This document shows positions 39,601-49,900 of a stretch of DNA of 64,000 nucleotides, piece after piece (position 1 is the first letter of the stretch; every line of letters starts with the position of its first letter). The position numbers were made by a program, and so were the translations under genes. The notes below the pieces were generated by a model. The model searched no databases. It was not told where the DNA came from and was given only the letters and a program-made list of their open reading frames with translations. Source of the stretch: Cheilinus undulatus (taxonomy: Eukaryota; Chordata; Actinopteri; Labriformes; Labridae); assembly GCF_018320785.1 (NCBI RefSeq), contig NC_054884.1, positions 22,631,667-22,695,666 of the forward strand. The letters run 5' to 3'.

Positions 39601-41046
39601 TGCACCTCTATGTGCACCTGGCCCTGATCCAGCTCATCCTATACTGGGTGCCCAGGACCCGCAGGGCTGGTTACAAAATGTTTTCACTTCACCTTTTGTT
39701 AACTTGGCTTAAATTCAAATGCAAATAAATTTAGATATATGGAACCAAATATGAATCTATTTTTCCAAACTCATTAACAATTAAAATCTCTAATTAATCA
39801 AATCTAAATTTACTCAAAGAATGATAAAGTTAGGTCAGGGGTTTTGTCACACCCCATGTTAGTAGGCTGAAGTCCTCCAAGTAGGTCCAGTTAGACCTGT
39901 GGCTCCTTTTCCGCATGTCATTCCTAACGCTCTCTCCATATTTCCTGCTTCAATCGCTGTCCTATTATAATTAAGTGTATAAAAGCCCCAAAAGTAAACA
40001 AATAACCTTGTTCTATCTTTTTAGACCTACCAAGAAGAAGTCCAAGAAAAACAAAGAAAAAGACACTGGGAAAGGGAATGTCAGCAACTTTTCTGCAAAA
40101 GCACCATTAGTCAACGGCAGCTCAACCAACAGCCAAGCAGCCTCTTTGAATGGTACAACCAGTACTTTTGCCGGGGTGCCTAAAATCCCAAGGGCTATGA
40201 CCTCAAGTGGCATCGACCGCAGGACCAACCTGGAGATGACTCCCAGCAACAGCCGGCAAAATCTAGTCTCTGCTGGGAAGAACCAGGTGAGTTTGGGCAT
40301 TTTCACACATGCACAAAACTCCTGGATATTTCACTAAGTTTTTAGGTTGGGAGCATAAAAAACCATATTGGCCCTCTTGTAATGTTTTTTTTTCACGAAA
40401 ACTTGTGGTGAAAGTATACGTCCATGCAGCAGGTTCAAGAGCTCTAAGTGTTAATGTTAGATGTTGACCTGGAAGTCAAATGGCGTATGTGTAGAGAAAA
40501 GCTAGGAAAGAAACAAAACAGAGAAATCAACTTTGTGTAGAATACATACAAAATGTGAACTGCTGTAAAGCTGTCATTATTTTCACAAGCTGCTATACAT
40601 CCAGTCTGCTGTTTGCTAACTTGTTTTTCGACTGTTGGATATGATGCAATAGGTTTAAAAGTAACAGAGCTATAACCATAAGAAAGGAGGCAAATCAGAA
40701 AACTCTCCACTATGAATTATTCAGAAAGATCTCAGGAGTATACTGATGTGAAACTGTCAGGAGTTATTTTTTTAAAAGAGCTTTGTCCTCTGTTATTGTT
40801 GAATATTTTTGTTCATCTTTTACCATCACTAATAACAAAAAAATTCTCCCTTCATTGCAGCAGCTCTATGACGACCCTGACGACATAAACCCATACGCTC
40901 AGGCTCGATCCCAGACTAACCCCTACGCTCAGGCTCGATCCCAGACTAACCCCTACGCCCAGAATCGACCTCAGAACCCGTACTCCTCCAACCAGGGAAA
41001 TACCAACTTTAACTACATCCATGACAATGGGAGACGGTTATATTAA
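30663..41046 (+). CDS. muc13: Transmembrane mucin, MUC13-like (mucin repeat-EGF-SEA-EGF-TM-tail), 12 exons
   Basis: Exons 30663-30717, 32479-33093, 33219-33341, 36197-36303, 36519-36577, 36708-36880, 37624-37752, 37855-37897, 38007-38044, 38798-38885, 40025-40286 and 40861-41046 join in frame to 1,878 bp (625 aa). Signal peptide MAQVFKLLVVLWLFTACLG. Residues ~28-220 are 14 tandem PTEKPTTAAPVDP units, dense in O-glycosylation sites. An EGF module (~224-264, CESNPCGIGSTC) follows, then a SEA domain (~265-377), a second EGF module (~378-420), a short Cys-rich EGF-like stub (~421-447), one TM helix (~451-473, LGGLLLISVIGMIVL) and a ~150-aa cytoplasmic tail with a KKKSKKNKEK basic start and NPYAQARSQT repeats. 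MUC13-type mucins coat epithelial surfaces and signal through the tail. MUC3/12/17-type mucins share EGF-SEA modules, so the exact orthology is less certain than the class. Confidence 0.85.
30718..32478. other. Mucin gene intron 1
   Basis: About 1.76 kb separating the signal-peptide exon from the repeat exon. AT-rich, with no recognised repeats or exons. It joins phase 1 (last G of exon 1 plus GA of exon 2). Confidence 0.6.
32508..33083 (+). repeat. 39-bp coding minisatellite (mucin tandem repeat)
   Basis: The string GTTGACCCA occurs 14 times at a constant 39-bp spacing from about 32540 to 33047, each unit encoding PTEKPTTAAPVDP. The central units are identical or nearly so. Changes collect at the edges (for example a GGTGCTTCC variant near 33003). 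The unit is a multiple of three, so other frames and the opposite strand also stay open; those frames are not genes. Confidence 0.95.
33464..33753. repeat. Long near-perfect inverted repeat (foldback), mucin intron 3
   Basis: Arms 33464-33583 and 33634-33753 are 120 bp each with about a 50-bp loop. By eye I find a single mismatch (AAGAGACTGG against AAGGGACTGG). Transcribed within the mucin pre-mRNA, it would form a 120-bp RNA stem. Confidence 0.9.
33610..36130 (+). repeat. Three diverged direct copies of a ~600-bp unit in mucin intron 3
   Basis: Shared phrases in order: TCTCAATTTTTCTGGTGAA (33754 and 35196), GGAAAAGGCAGA / GGGAAAGGCAGA, CTCATACTGTA, ATGCTAGGCTA, TGGCTGCTAGCT. A third, more diverged copy spans about 35690-36130 (AAAAGGTTAGCATGTTTAAA, GATAGGCTAACTGGCTACT). 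Copy 1 is interrupted by the inverted-repeat element at about 34022-35077. Confidence 0.7.
34022..35077. mobile_element. About 1.05-kb element with ~350-bp inverted repeats
   Basis: Left end CGGAAGAGGAATAGGGCCAT is inverted at the right as ATGGCCCTAATCCTCTTCTG. Matching continues inward through TCTCTATGTTGTTAAAT and TGATCACCTGTAGAGA-like segments to about 34415 and 34760. No transposase is seen. The possible flanking duplication GCTAGCTA / GGTAGCTC is imperfect. Probably a non-autonomous hAT-like element. Confidence 0.7.
39050..39665 (+). mobile_element. LINE reverse-transcriptase C-terminal fragment in mucin intron 10
   Basis: Frames give DTFVANPLQHIF and, after a shift, FGYPWQDHVSNADMLRRAGM followed by RRVNFLIQEWLLHLYVHLAL, the pattern at the C-terminal end of non-LTR retrotransposon ORF2 (normally H/WDHVSN..VL.R.G). 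Upstream DNA has stops. It is truncated at the 5' side. Confidence 0.7.
39838..40005 (+). repeat. 5'-truncated SINE tail next to a mucin exon
   Basis: CTTTTCCGCATGTCATTCC and the tail AAAAGCCCCAAAAGTAAAC match the 3' body of the SINE at 13821-13990. The tail ends only about 20 bp before the acceptor AG of mucin exon 11 (exon starts 40025). Confidence 0.55.
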
Positions 41047-41107
41047 TAAGTAACAGAAAATGGACTTCCATCCAGATCAAAAACTTGGAGACATTTTAAC
41101 TGACCCA

Positions 41108-41113
41108 AATAAA
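41108..41113 (+). terminator. Candidate poly(A) signal of the mucin gene
   Basis: AATAAA 62 bp after the TAA at 41044-41046. It is the first such signal downstream, but later AATAAA sites exist, so the true 3' end may lie further on. Confidence 0.35.
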
Positions 41114-41530
41114 TACACCATAAATTCACCATTATGTCAAGAGTTATGCATATTGAAGGAGTGGTTAATTCAATTGTTCCTACAGTAATGTGCTTTCAAC
41201 ACATTGACCTGCATAGTTTGAATTAAATTGTGGCCAATTATAAGCTGCCCACTTTCATTTTTGTTTCCATTATGAAAGTTTGGGATATGGGGTAGACTGC
41301 AAGTCTGTTCAAATGTTTAAGTCACTTTCAGTACCAAAGACGTCAGATTTCACGGATCATGATAAAACACATGGGCCAGAATCTATAAGATAAAACTCAT
41401 CGTTTGACCAATTACTGCCCTGCTCGTTGGTGAATGTAGTAGTTATGACATTATATCAAATGTTAATGTTGAGTTATAATGTCAAACTAATTTTATTATG
41501 AGACGAGCTTCTTTTGGTCCGATCAAATTT

Positions 41531-41578
<48 letters not shown>

Positions 41579-41579
41579 T
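41531..41579 (+). repeat. (ATCT)n microsatellite
   Basis: About twelve uninterrupted ATCT/TCTA units downstream of the mucin gene. Likely length-variable between individuals. Confidence 0.95.
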
Positions 41580-43387
41580 GTTTTGTGTAAAATGTTTACC
41601 ATGAAAATTGTTTGTTGTTCTTTTTTGTATTACTGACTATATATATTAAGTCAACTGTCATTTTTTATTGCCACTAAATTATTGTATAATGCTAATGAAA
41701 CAAAGATCTAAGAAATTTCAGTTCAGTGTTCAATCCATAAATATGTATTAATACAAAAGAATGAATTGAGTTTTTATTTATTTATTTACAATTTTTATTA
41801 GATTTTGATTTGAACACATCATACATTGTTTTGCAGCAAACACTGCAAGCAAAAGTGTATTTAAACATAGAGCAGCTGCTGCTTTAAGGTAGTTACAGCA
41901 TTTTAAGATTCCTTTCTCTTACCCCCCAATAACCCACCCAACCCTCCTTCAATCCCACCCATCCTTCTCCCCACCCAGCTGTCCCCTGAAGTCAAGATTC
42001 TATACATGAGAACACATCAATGTTTCTAAATTACTATATGAGTTACTAAGGGTTGTAAAAACTGCATAACTGCTTCATTCATTCATCTTCATTCAGTGGT
42101 ACTTGTAGGCTATCATAGAACTCTAAAAATGGAGTCCAAGTCTTCCTAAAACTCTGTAAGGAGCCTTTTAGGGTGTATTTAATTTTTTCAAGCTTTACGA
42201 AATACATAGTGTCCTTGAATTGATTTTTTAAAATTTAACCTATACTTTACCAGGAAAAAAAACTTGCTCAAGATAATCCTAGCCAAGTCAGGCAGCAACA
42301 CATTCGAATTATATTTTTTTGTCCACGTTTCAGCTCATAGAAATTTCATTGGACAATTATACATTAGAAGCAAGTAGCGGGGAGAGAGCTTGGTCTTGGG
42401 TGGGGGCTCAGCAGTATATTAGAGTGTCATCAGCATAAAAATGAAAATAAGTATTACACTTGTTTGGATTGATGTCATTTATAGAAAGAATGAACAGGAA
42501 TGGCCACAGGTAGGACCACTGAGGCACACCTTTGTTTAAAGTTAGTGAGCTCGAAGTAAACCTCATGCCTGCAAACACTGAGCTCTGACAGTGAGGTTCT
42601 TAAACCAATTCACAGTGCTGTTTGCTGTTGATAAAATAAATACAATTCTTAAAAACTTCAAGTGGTTGTGGTGTGCTTTTTTTCTAAAGCAAGAAATAGG
42701 ATAATCAACGAACAACTCACCTTCATCAGTGTTGATTTATTTATTTTATTTTTCAAATACCTTATCTATATACAGTGTATTCATTCAACTTAGTGTCTCT
42801 TCAAATACTGTATATTAGCTGTTGAGACCTATTTTAAGAAGTCTAATTCATTCAACAGAAGTTCAAAGAGATGTGATGTGACTTGTGTAACTATCTCTGG
42901 ACGCATGCTCTTGGCAAATCAACAATACAATCTCCAAGGAAGTAAGTACACAATATGATCTAGATTCCAATAATTGAAACAGCTGTGCTTCATTAAGTCC
43001 AATCCAACAGAACATAAATGGTGAAATTCAAATCAACAATCAAACATGCCCCCATGGCCAATTTTGGCTCTAATACCATCATACACTAAGCTGAAATGAG
43101 CAGCGTGTCTTCTTTGATCCTACCACTAGAGAGGGCTAACATCTTACCTTTGCAAACACTGAAACACTGCAAGAACTGACTGCTTAGTTGCTATTTGTCA
43201 GTAAGTCTACAGGGTGAGAGTGTGTCAGACTGGTGTCTTCCTATCCTGTTTTTCCTTCATGTATTAATTCCTTTATTAAACAGCTGTCTTTTTTAGAACA
43301 ACACTGGGCCCATCTATCATTTAACATCTACAGTAGAGTTAAAAAACAAGGGAAATTTAATCAAATTAAGTTAATGCATGACTCACA
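41580..43387. other. Intergenic DNA with unclassified repeat-like segments
   Basis: Around 42390-42640 the phrases GTGTCATCAGCATAAAAATG and ACTGAGGCACACCTTTG resemble a common fish interspersed repeat with a retroelement-like 3' region, but no coding remains are readable. No gene is supported here. Confidence 0.4.
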
Positions 43388-45781
43388 GTTGCAAGAAAAA
43401 GTATGTGAACCCTTTGCGATTTCTTGGATTTCTGCATAAATTGGTCATAAAATGTGTTCTGAACTTCATCTAAGTCACATCTACCGACAAACACAGTCCG
43501 CTTAAACCAATACCACATAAAAAATGATATGTTTCATGTTTTTATTGAACAAACCATGTAAACATTCACAGTGCAGGGTGGAAAAAGTATGTGAACCTTT
43601 AGGTTTAATAACTGGTTGACCCTTCTTCGGCAACAATAACCTCAACCAAACGTTTCCTGTAGTTGCAGATCAGACCTGCACAACAGTCAGGAGGAATTTT
43701 CGGCCATTCGTCTTTACAAAACTGTTTAATTTCAGCAATATTCTTGGGATGTCTGGTGTGAATCGCTCTCTTGAGGTCATGCCACAGCATTTCAGTTGGG
43801 TTGAGGTCAGGACTCTGACTGGGCCACTCCAAAAGGGGTATTTTCTTATGTTGAAGCCATTCTGTTGTTGATTTACTTCTATGCTTTGGGTCATTGTCCT
43901 GTTGCATCACCCATCCTCTGTTGAGCTTCAGTTGGCAGACAGATGGTCTTAATTTTTCCTGCAAAATGTCTTGATAAACTTGGGAATTCATTTTTCCATC
44001 AATGACAGCAATCCGTCCAGGCCCTGAGGCAGCAAAGCAGCCCCAAACCATGATGGCCCCTCCACCATATTTCACAGGTTTTGATGTTGGTGTGCTGTGC
44101 CTTTTTTTCTCCACACATAGCGTTGTGTGTTCCTTCCAAACAACTCAATTTTGGTTTCATCTGTCCACAGAATATTTTGCCAGTAGTGCCGTGGAACATC
44201 CTGGTGTTCTTTTGCAAACTTCAAAGGTGCAGCAATGTTTTTTTTTTGGACAGCAGTGGCTTCCTCCGTGGTGTCCTCCCATGAACTCCATTCTTGGTGA
44301 ATGTTTTACTTATTGTAGATTTGTCAACACAAATGTTAGCATGTGCCAGAGATTTCTGTAAGTCTTTAGCTGACACTCTAGGATTCTTCTTCACCTCATT
44401 GAGCATTCTGCGCTGTGCTCTTGCAGTCATCTTTACAGGACGACCACGTAAAGCCAAAGTGGACTTCATGGGAGATGACCAAGGAGGACACCACTGTTGA
44501 AAACAAATCATAAAAAAGCGAGACTGGAATTTGCCAAACTGCATGTTGACAAGCCACAAAGCTTCTGGGAGAATGTCCTATGGACAGACGAGACAAAACT
44601 GGAACTTTTTGGCAAGGCACATCAGCTCTATGTTCACAGACGCAAAAATGAAGCATACCAAGAAAAGAACACTGTCCCTACTGTGAAAGATGGAGGAGGC
44701 TCTGTTCTGGGACTGCTTTGCCACATCCGGCACAGGGTGTCTTGAATCTGTGCAGGGTACAATGAAATCTCAAGACTATCAAGGTATTCTAGAGAGAAAT
44801 GTGCTGCCCAGTGTCAGAAAGCTTGATCTCAGTCACAGGTCATGAGTCTTGCAACAGGATAATGACCCAAAACACACTGCTAAAAACACCCAAGAATGGC
44901 TAAGAGCAAAACATTGGACTATTCTGAAGTGGCCTCCTATGAGCCCAGATCTAAATCCTATTGAACATCCGTGGAAGGAGCTGAAACATGCCACCTGGGG
45001 AAGGCACCCTTCAAACCTGAGACAACTGGAGCAGTTTGCTCATGAGGAGTGGGCCAAAATACTTGCTGAGAGGTGCAGAAGTCTCAATGAAAGTTACAGA
45101 AATTGTTTGATTGCAGTGATTGCCTCAAAAGGTTGTGCAACAAAATATTAAGTTAAGGGTACCATCATTTTTGTCCAGGCCTGTTACATGAGTTTGTTTT
45201 TTAAAATAATTCTGTTGAACCACAATTCAAAAGCAATGTCTGATTTTCATTGGTTAATTTTCATTGAATTTTTATTTATTATCACTTTTGTCAGATTCAA
45301 GTTATTTCTGTGACCATTGTGGGTTTTTCTTTCATTAACAGAGGGGTACCAACAATTTTGTCCATGTGTGTAATTGGAGCCAGGAGTCAGCCAACCTGGA
45401 GTCCAATCAATGTGATGAGATTGGATGTGTTGGTTAAAGCTACCCTGCCTTATAAAAGCACACCACACCAGGCAGGTGTTTTGAGTTTGCTTTTCTCATG
45501 AAGCATTGCCTGATGGTGTACCAACAATTTTGTCCATGTGTGTAGCTCTTCGAGAAGTCATTAGCCCCGGGGGTTCACATAATTTTTCTACCCTGCACTG
45601 TGAATGTTTACATGTTTTGTTCAATAAAAACATGAAAACATATTTTTTGTGCGGTATTAGTTTAAGCAGACTGTGTTTGTCTATTGTTGTGACTTAGATA
45701 AAGATCAGAACTCATTTTATGACCAATTTATGCAGAAATCCAAGAAATCCCAAAGGGTTCATATACTTTTTCTTGCAACTG
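43388..45781 (-). mobile_element. Tc1-like transposon A, frameshifted, interrupted by a second Tc1
   Basis: Terminal inverted repeats of about 215 bp: CAGTTGCAAGAAAAAGTATG at 43388 and its inverse CATATACTTTTTCTTGCAACTG ending at 45779. Minus-strand transposase pieces: the helix-turn-helix part near 44460-44240 (GRPVKMTARAQRRMLNEVKK), then a shifted frame, then 44114-43608 ([46 protein letters not shown]). At least two frameshifts. The left half is nearly intact; the right half is displaced by transposon B. Confidence 0.85.
44490..45545 (+). mobile_element. Tc1-like transposon B fragment, inserted in A in opposite orientation
   Basis: Plus-strand transposase pieces 44497-44745 (WENVLWTDETKLELFG) and 44849-45151 (QQDNDPKHTAKNTQEWL, KWPPMSPDLNPIEHPWKEL), separated by a frameshift. 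The N-terminal DNA-binding part is absent. A terminal stretch follows from 45153, and the 28-bp end GTACCAACAATTTTGTCC(ATGTGTGTA) appears twice (about 45345-45372 and 45519-45545), so the right side is itself rearranged. It differs in sequence from A, so it is another subfamily. Confidence 0.8.
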
Positions 45782-45879
45782 TAAATGTCTTTTAAGCTGC
45801 AGCATCAAAGTCATGTCTGATTTTGTAAAAAGTAAGTGTCAGACTGAGGGCCATATGATGTTGGGCTTCAGTCGGTGGA

Positions 45880-46480
45880 CAGACAAGCAAAACCGTGTTT
45901 GGACCAAAGATCATTGGGCCTCACAATAATACCCTGATTCTCAATGCAATATCTCAAGAAAGATACAAGGGGTCTTTTTCAAACAAAATGTTCACTCAAG
46001 GATAGCATGATTAGATTTTAAAGCTCATAGGTCAAGTGTCAAGGTCATTAGGCCTTATAGTCATTCTTTGCTTCCCAGGTCAGTTCTTGAGGATGCTTTG
46101 AAGGGTTCCCCTTAAACTTTGTACAAATATAAGAAATGACTCATTGATTAAATTATTAGCTTTTGAGGCCATATGTTAAAAGTCAAAGTCATTGAGCCTG
46201 ATTTTCCTTCCTTTGTGACACAATGTGTCATGAAGCTTAAGGGACTTTTAACAACTTTATACAAATGTTGGCTTTGTCTTGAGGCATAAATGAAAAGAGT
46301 CTGTTGGTTAAGGTCAAAAGGCTCATGTTCATCTCTTGCTTGAGAAAAATATATTTTTTGAATGCCTGGAGAGATTTTCTTCAAACTATGCACAAATGCC
46401 CCCTGTGACTCAAAGATGAACTGTTTAGATTAGCATCCCTTTCTTATGAACTCAGTATCTCATGAATGCATTGAAGCAAA
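45880..46480. repeat. Diverged ~115-150-bp tandem repeats upstream of lrp2
   Basis: Recurring phrases about 115-150 bp apart: GGTCAAGTGTCAAGGTCATTAGGCC, AAAGTCAAAGTCATTGAGCC and AAGGTCAAAAGGCTCATG, each preceded by CTTTGTACAAAT / CTATGCACAAATG variants. This is a degenerate tandem array with no coding capacity. Confidence 0.55.
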
Positions 46481-46784
46481 TAATCCAAAAAATGTTTATG
46501 TAGCTTAAAGTATAAAAATCCTCTTAAATGGGTTTCCATTAAAAGAAATATGTGCTCTGTCCTCTCTGTCTTATCAAATAAAACAGCATGTCAGATGTGC
46601 TTTAATGTGCTGGCAATCCTTAATACAGAAAAGAATGTTCTCTTTACAAAATCTGTTTTCAGTCACAGTCTGAACCTTCAACCACCTGTTACAAAAAAAT
46701 GAGAGGTTACCTTTTTTTCTTGCTGATGTCGACAACATAGGAACAGGTAAAAGTTAATCTTCGATGAGTTTTATGTAAAGGAGC

Positions 46785-46800
46785 GAGTCATAAAAAGCTG
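46785..46800 (+). promoter_or_regulatory. Possible TATA-like box of lrp2
   Basis: CATAAAAAG about 160 bp before the start codon, in otherwise mixed sequence. Position and motif are compatible with a core promoter, but there is no other support. Confidence 0.2.
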
Positions 46801-46952
46801 TATTCCTCCCCTGTCACACTGTTGGTCTGCTGGTTTCTCTGGGGTCATACATCTTATTCCCAAAGTCAGTGCCTTCCCTGCAGCTCGCTTGGATTAGCAG
46901 GGTCAGATTTAGCATGAATGTTCATACTTCGTCAAACTTAAACCAGATTTAA

Positions 46953-49900
46953 ATGATGGGCCTTAACGGTCTTCACCTTCTGTGTCTTTTACTGCTGTAC
47001 CAAGAGATCCGACCCACTCAAGGTATGTGCTTTTCTTGGTATATTATCATTTTTCATGTAGTTGAACTGAGTAATGAGAGTGGAATAAAAGTGAAAGGGA
47101 ATTGTTAATAATAATGTTTTTTTCAGATCATCAGAGTGTCACTGTCATCATATGAAGTTTTAAGGGACTTCATGTGTAATAATGATATCCGCAAATGTAA
47201 CAAGTGAGCAGTTTGATACTTACATTTAAGAAATATTTACACCGTTACTTAAAATCAAGCTGTTGTTGGGATTCTAACAGTTTTAAAATCCTTATAGCTC
47301 TAAAATAATCGATTACCAAAGTTTGCACTAACATGTAATGTGTTAAGGTAAAGGCGCACCCTTATGTTTTATCAGTAATTAAAATGAAATCTTAAATTAA
47401 TACCATGCAGGGTTTTTAGAATTGATAATATACAATACAGATACAAGATGCCTTTTAAATGATAAACACAAATAGACTGCCAACGAACATAAAGTGCATT
47501 CCATGCTGATTCATTCACATATATATTTCCTGTGATGGCCTGTATTCTCCAAGGTCATAAGACCGACTTTGAATTCATAGTGAAGAATTAACTATCTTTT
47601 AATGGCCGAATCACATGTTTTAAGGTTCAAATGTAGCACACAGAGTGTGGCTGTAGTGGTCATAAACATAGTAACTCATTTGTCAAGGAAACAATAAAAA
47701 GCTGTTAATTTTTCAATTAAGCAACACGGACATCTGATGTTACACTTCCCTGTAATTAAGAGTAAATTAAACAATATTGAGTGTGTAGATGACCTCTTGC
47801 ACTAGATATTGAACCAAAAACAGCAGTACATAAAGGATTTATGTGGATTTTTGTTAAATTTATAATACTGGGTGCCTGTTTGGCTCAGCGGGCAGAGCAG
47901 GCGCCCATATACAGAGGCCACAGTCCTCACTGCACTGGTCGCAGGGTTGATTCCCGCTCTCTGCACTGTTTGGTGCATATCTTCCCCCACTCTCTCTCCC
48001 TGTGTTTCCTGTCTCTTTTAAGCTGTCCCATCTAAAAAAAAGGCAAAAAGCCCACCCAAAAATCTTTTTTTATTTTGTATTCTTTCTTTTTTGGCAGGAA
48101 GTTGTGATAGTACAGAGTTTCAGTGTACCAACGGGCAATGCATTGACATAGCTTGGAGGTGTGATGGGACTAAGGATTGCACAGATGACTCAGATGAGCT
48201 GAACTGTCGTGAGTATTGCAACCTTCAAAAAACAACCCAAACAGAAAAAAGCATGTTTCTAATTTTTTTGTGGTTTAAAAAAGAGCATAATAATGAGCTC
48301 TTTATGTGTATATATGTATGATTATGCTGTTGTTTGTTGCAGCACCTCCACAATGCACCTCACAGGAATTTCAATGTGTGACAAGTGGTGAATGCATCTC
48401 TGCGGGGTTTGTCTGCGATGGAGAGGAAGACTGTGAGGATGGCTCGGATGAGCAAAGAACATGTGGTACGAAGACTATTTTGATGAGGCTAAGCTGAAAA
48501 TATAAAACAAACGAACATTAGGAAAATGTTATTGTCCACTTAAAAAGTCCATGTCTAAGTGCTTCCTTAGGTTTTTAAATCTTGTTAATTTATCCTGACG
48601 GTTAAAAAAACTAAGTATTCCATAACTTGTGTATTAGATGCTCTTCACATGTGTAGAAATAGATTGAAACACTAGATGGCCACATCTTTGTACAAACCTT
48701 GGGCCCTTCTAAAGTAACAAGACATTAAAAAAAAGAAACTGTCCCAAGCTTTGAAAGATAAGTACTTGAAAGTTTTTTTTTCAATGATCCTGTCTCTGAA
48801 TGTAGATAGAAGAAAGCAATGCAAACACAAAGAAGAAACACATGATAAAATTCCTCATATCCCTTCAAGTGTCTTAACATACCAAAACACTTACATGGTT
48901 CTTGGTGTAGATGGACGCACCTGCAGCCCAGACCAGTTCACATGCGGGGAAGGCCAGTGTATCCCTGTAATATACAGATGTGACCATGTGAACGACTGTG
49001 TAGACAACTCTGACGAGAACAACTGCGGTATGACCTTTTTAAATTTATAATACACTAAGTGTACTATGTTTGTACAGTACATCAGTCCAACATTTATAAA
49101 CACAGCTATAGTGTCACATATTTTTTCCTCTCCATATTCAATCTTTATGTCACAAAAAATATGTCATCTGTGTTTTCCACAGACTATCCACAGTGCCCTG
49201 AAAAGACGTGCGCTAATGGGGCCTGTTACAACAACGCCGGGCATTGTAATGGACTACAAGACTGCAGAGATGGCTCTGATGAATTCAACTGTGGTAAGTA
49301 GATATTTAGATATTGTTTGCAGAACCTAAGAAGAGAAAACTGTCTTTCTCCGTAACACTTTCAGTCACTTAAACTCGTGAAGCATTGCCCCAAAGTAATT
49401 CCTCCTATTTTTGACGATACAACAGTAACAGGAGTACATCTTTAAGTCAGTGAGATAGACAAATCAATTCAGGTAAAACTGAGATTTGCGTTCCATCAAA
49501 TTCTGTGTACACAATGGAAACCACCATTCTGATCGTAAAAATGGTATTCATAAAGTTAGGTTGAGGTTAGAGACAGCAAGTTTTTGTACTTAATCTTTTC
49601 AGGTAATTGTTGGGACTTCTTAACAGTAGTTATTAATTCATTAATTCATTTATTCTATAAGCCCCACTTTCAAAAAAGACAGTTTATTTTACGATGAACT
49701 AAAATCTTCAATTAGTCCAGTATCTTTTTTTAAAAGTGCAATTAATCTAATGTTTTATTGTCCTTTTCAGTACACATTGTTTAAGCCACATCAGTGTCTA
49801 ATATCTCATTTCACTTTTAAAAAATCAAACTTACGTTTTTTTACTGTCCACTTATTTCTTTTTCAATCCATAAAAAGTTCCTTTTTCTGTGGGCAAGCCA

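Noticed and set aside
47870..47955. Functional tRNA gene
   Set aside because: A- and B-box-like words are present, but there is no complete cloverleaf or anticodon arm, and the rest is a SINE body. The same holds at 7638 and 13821.
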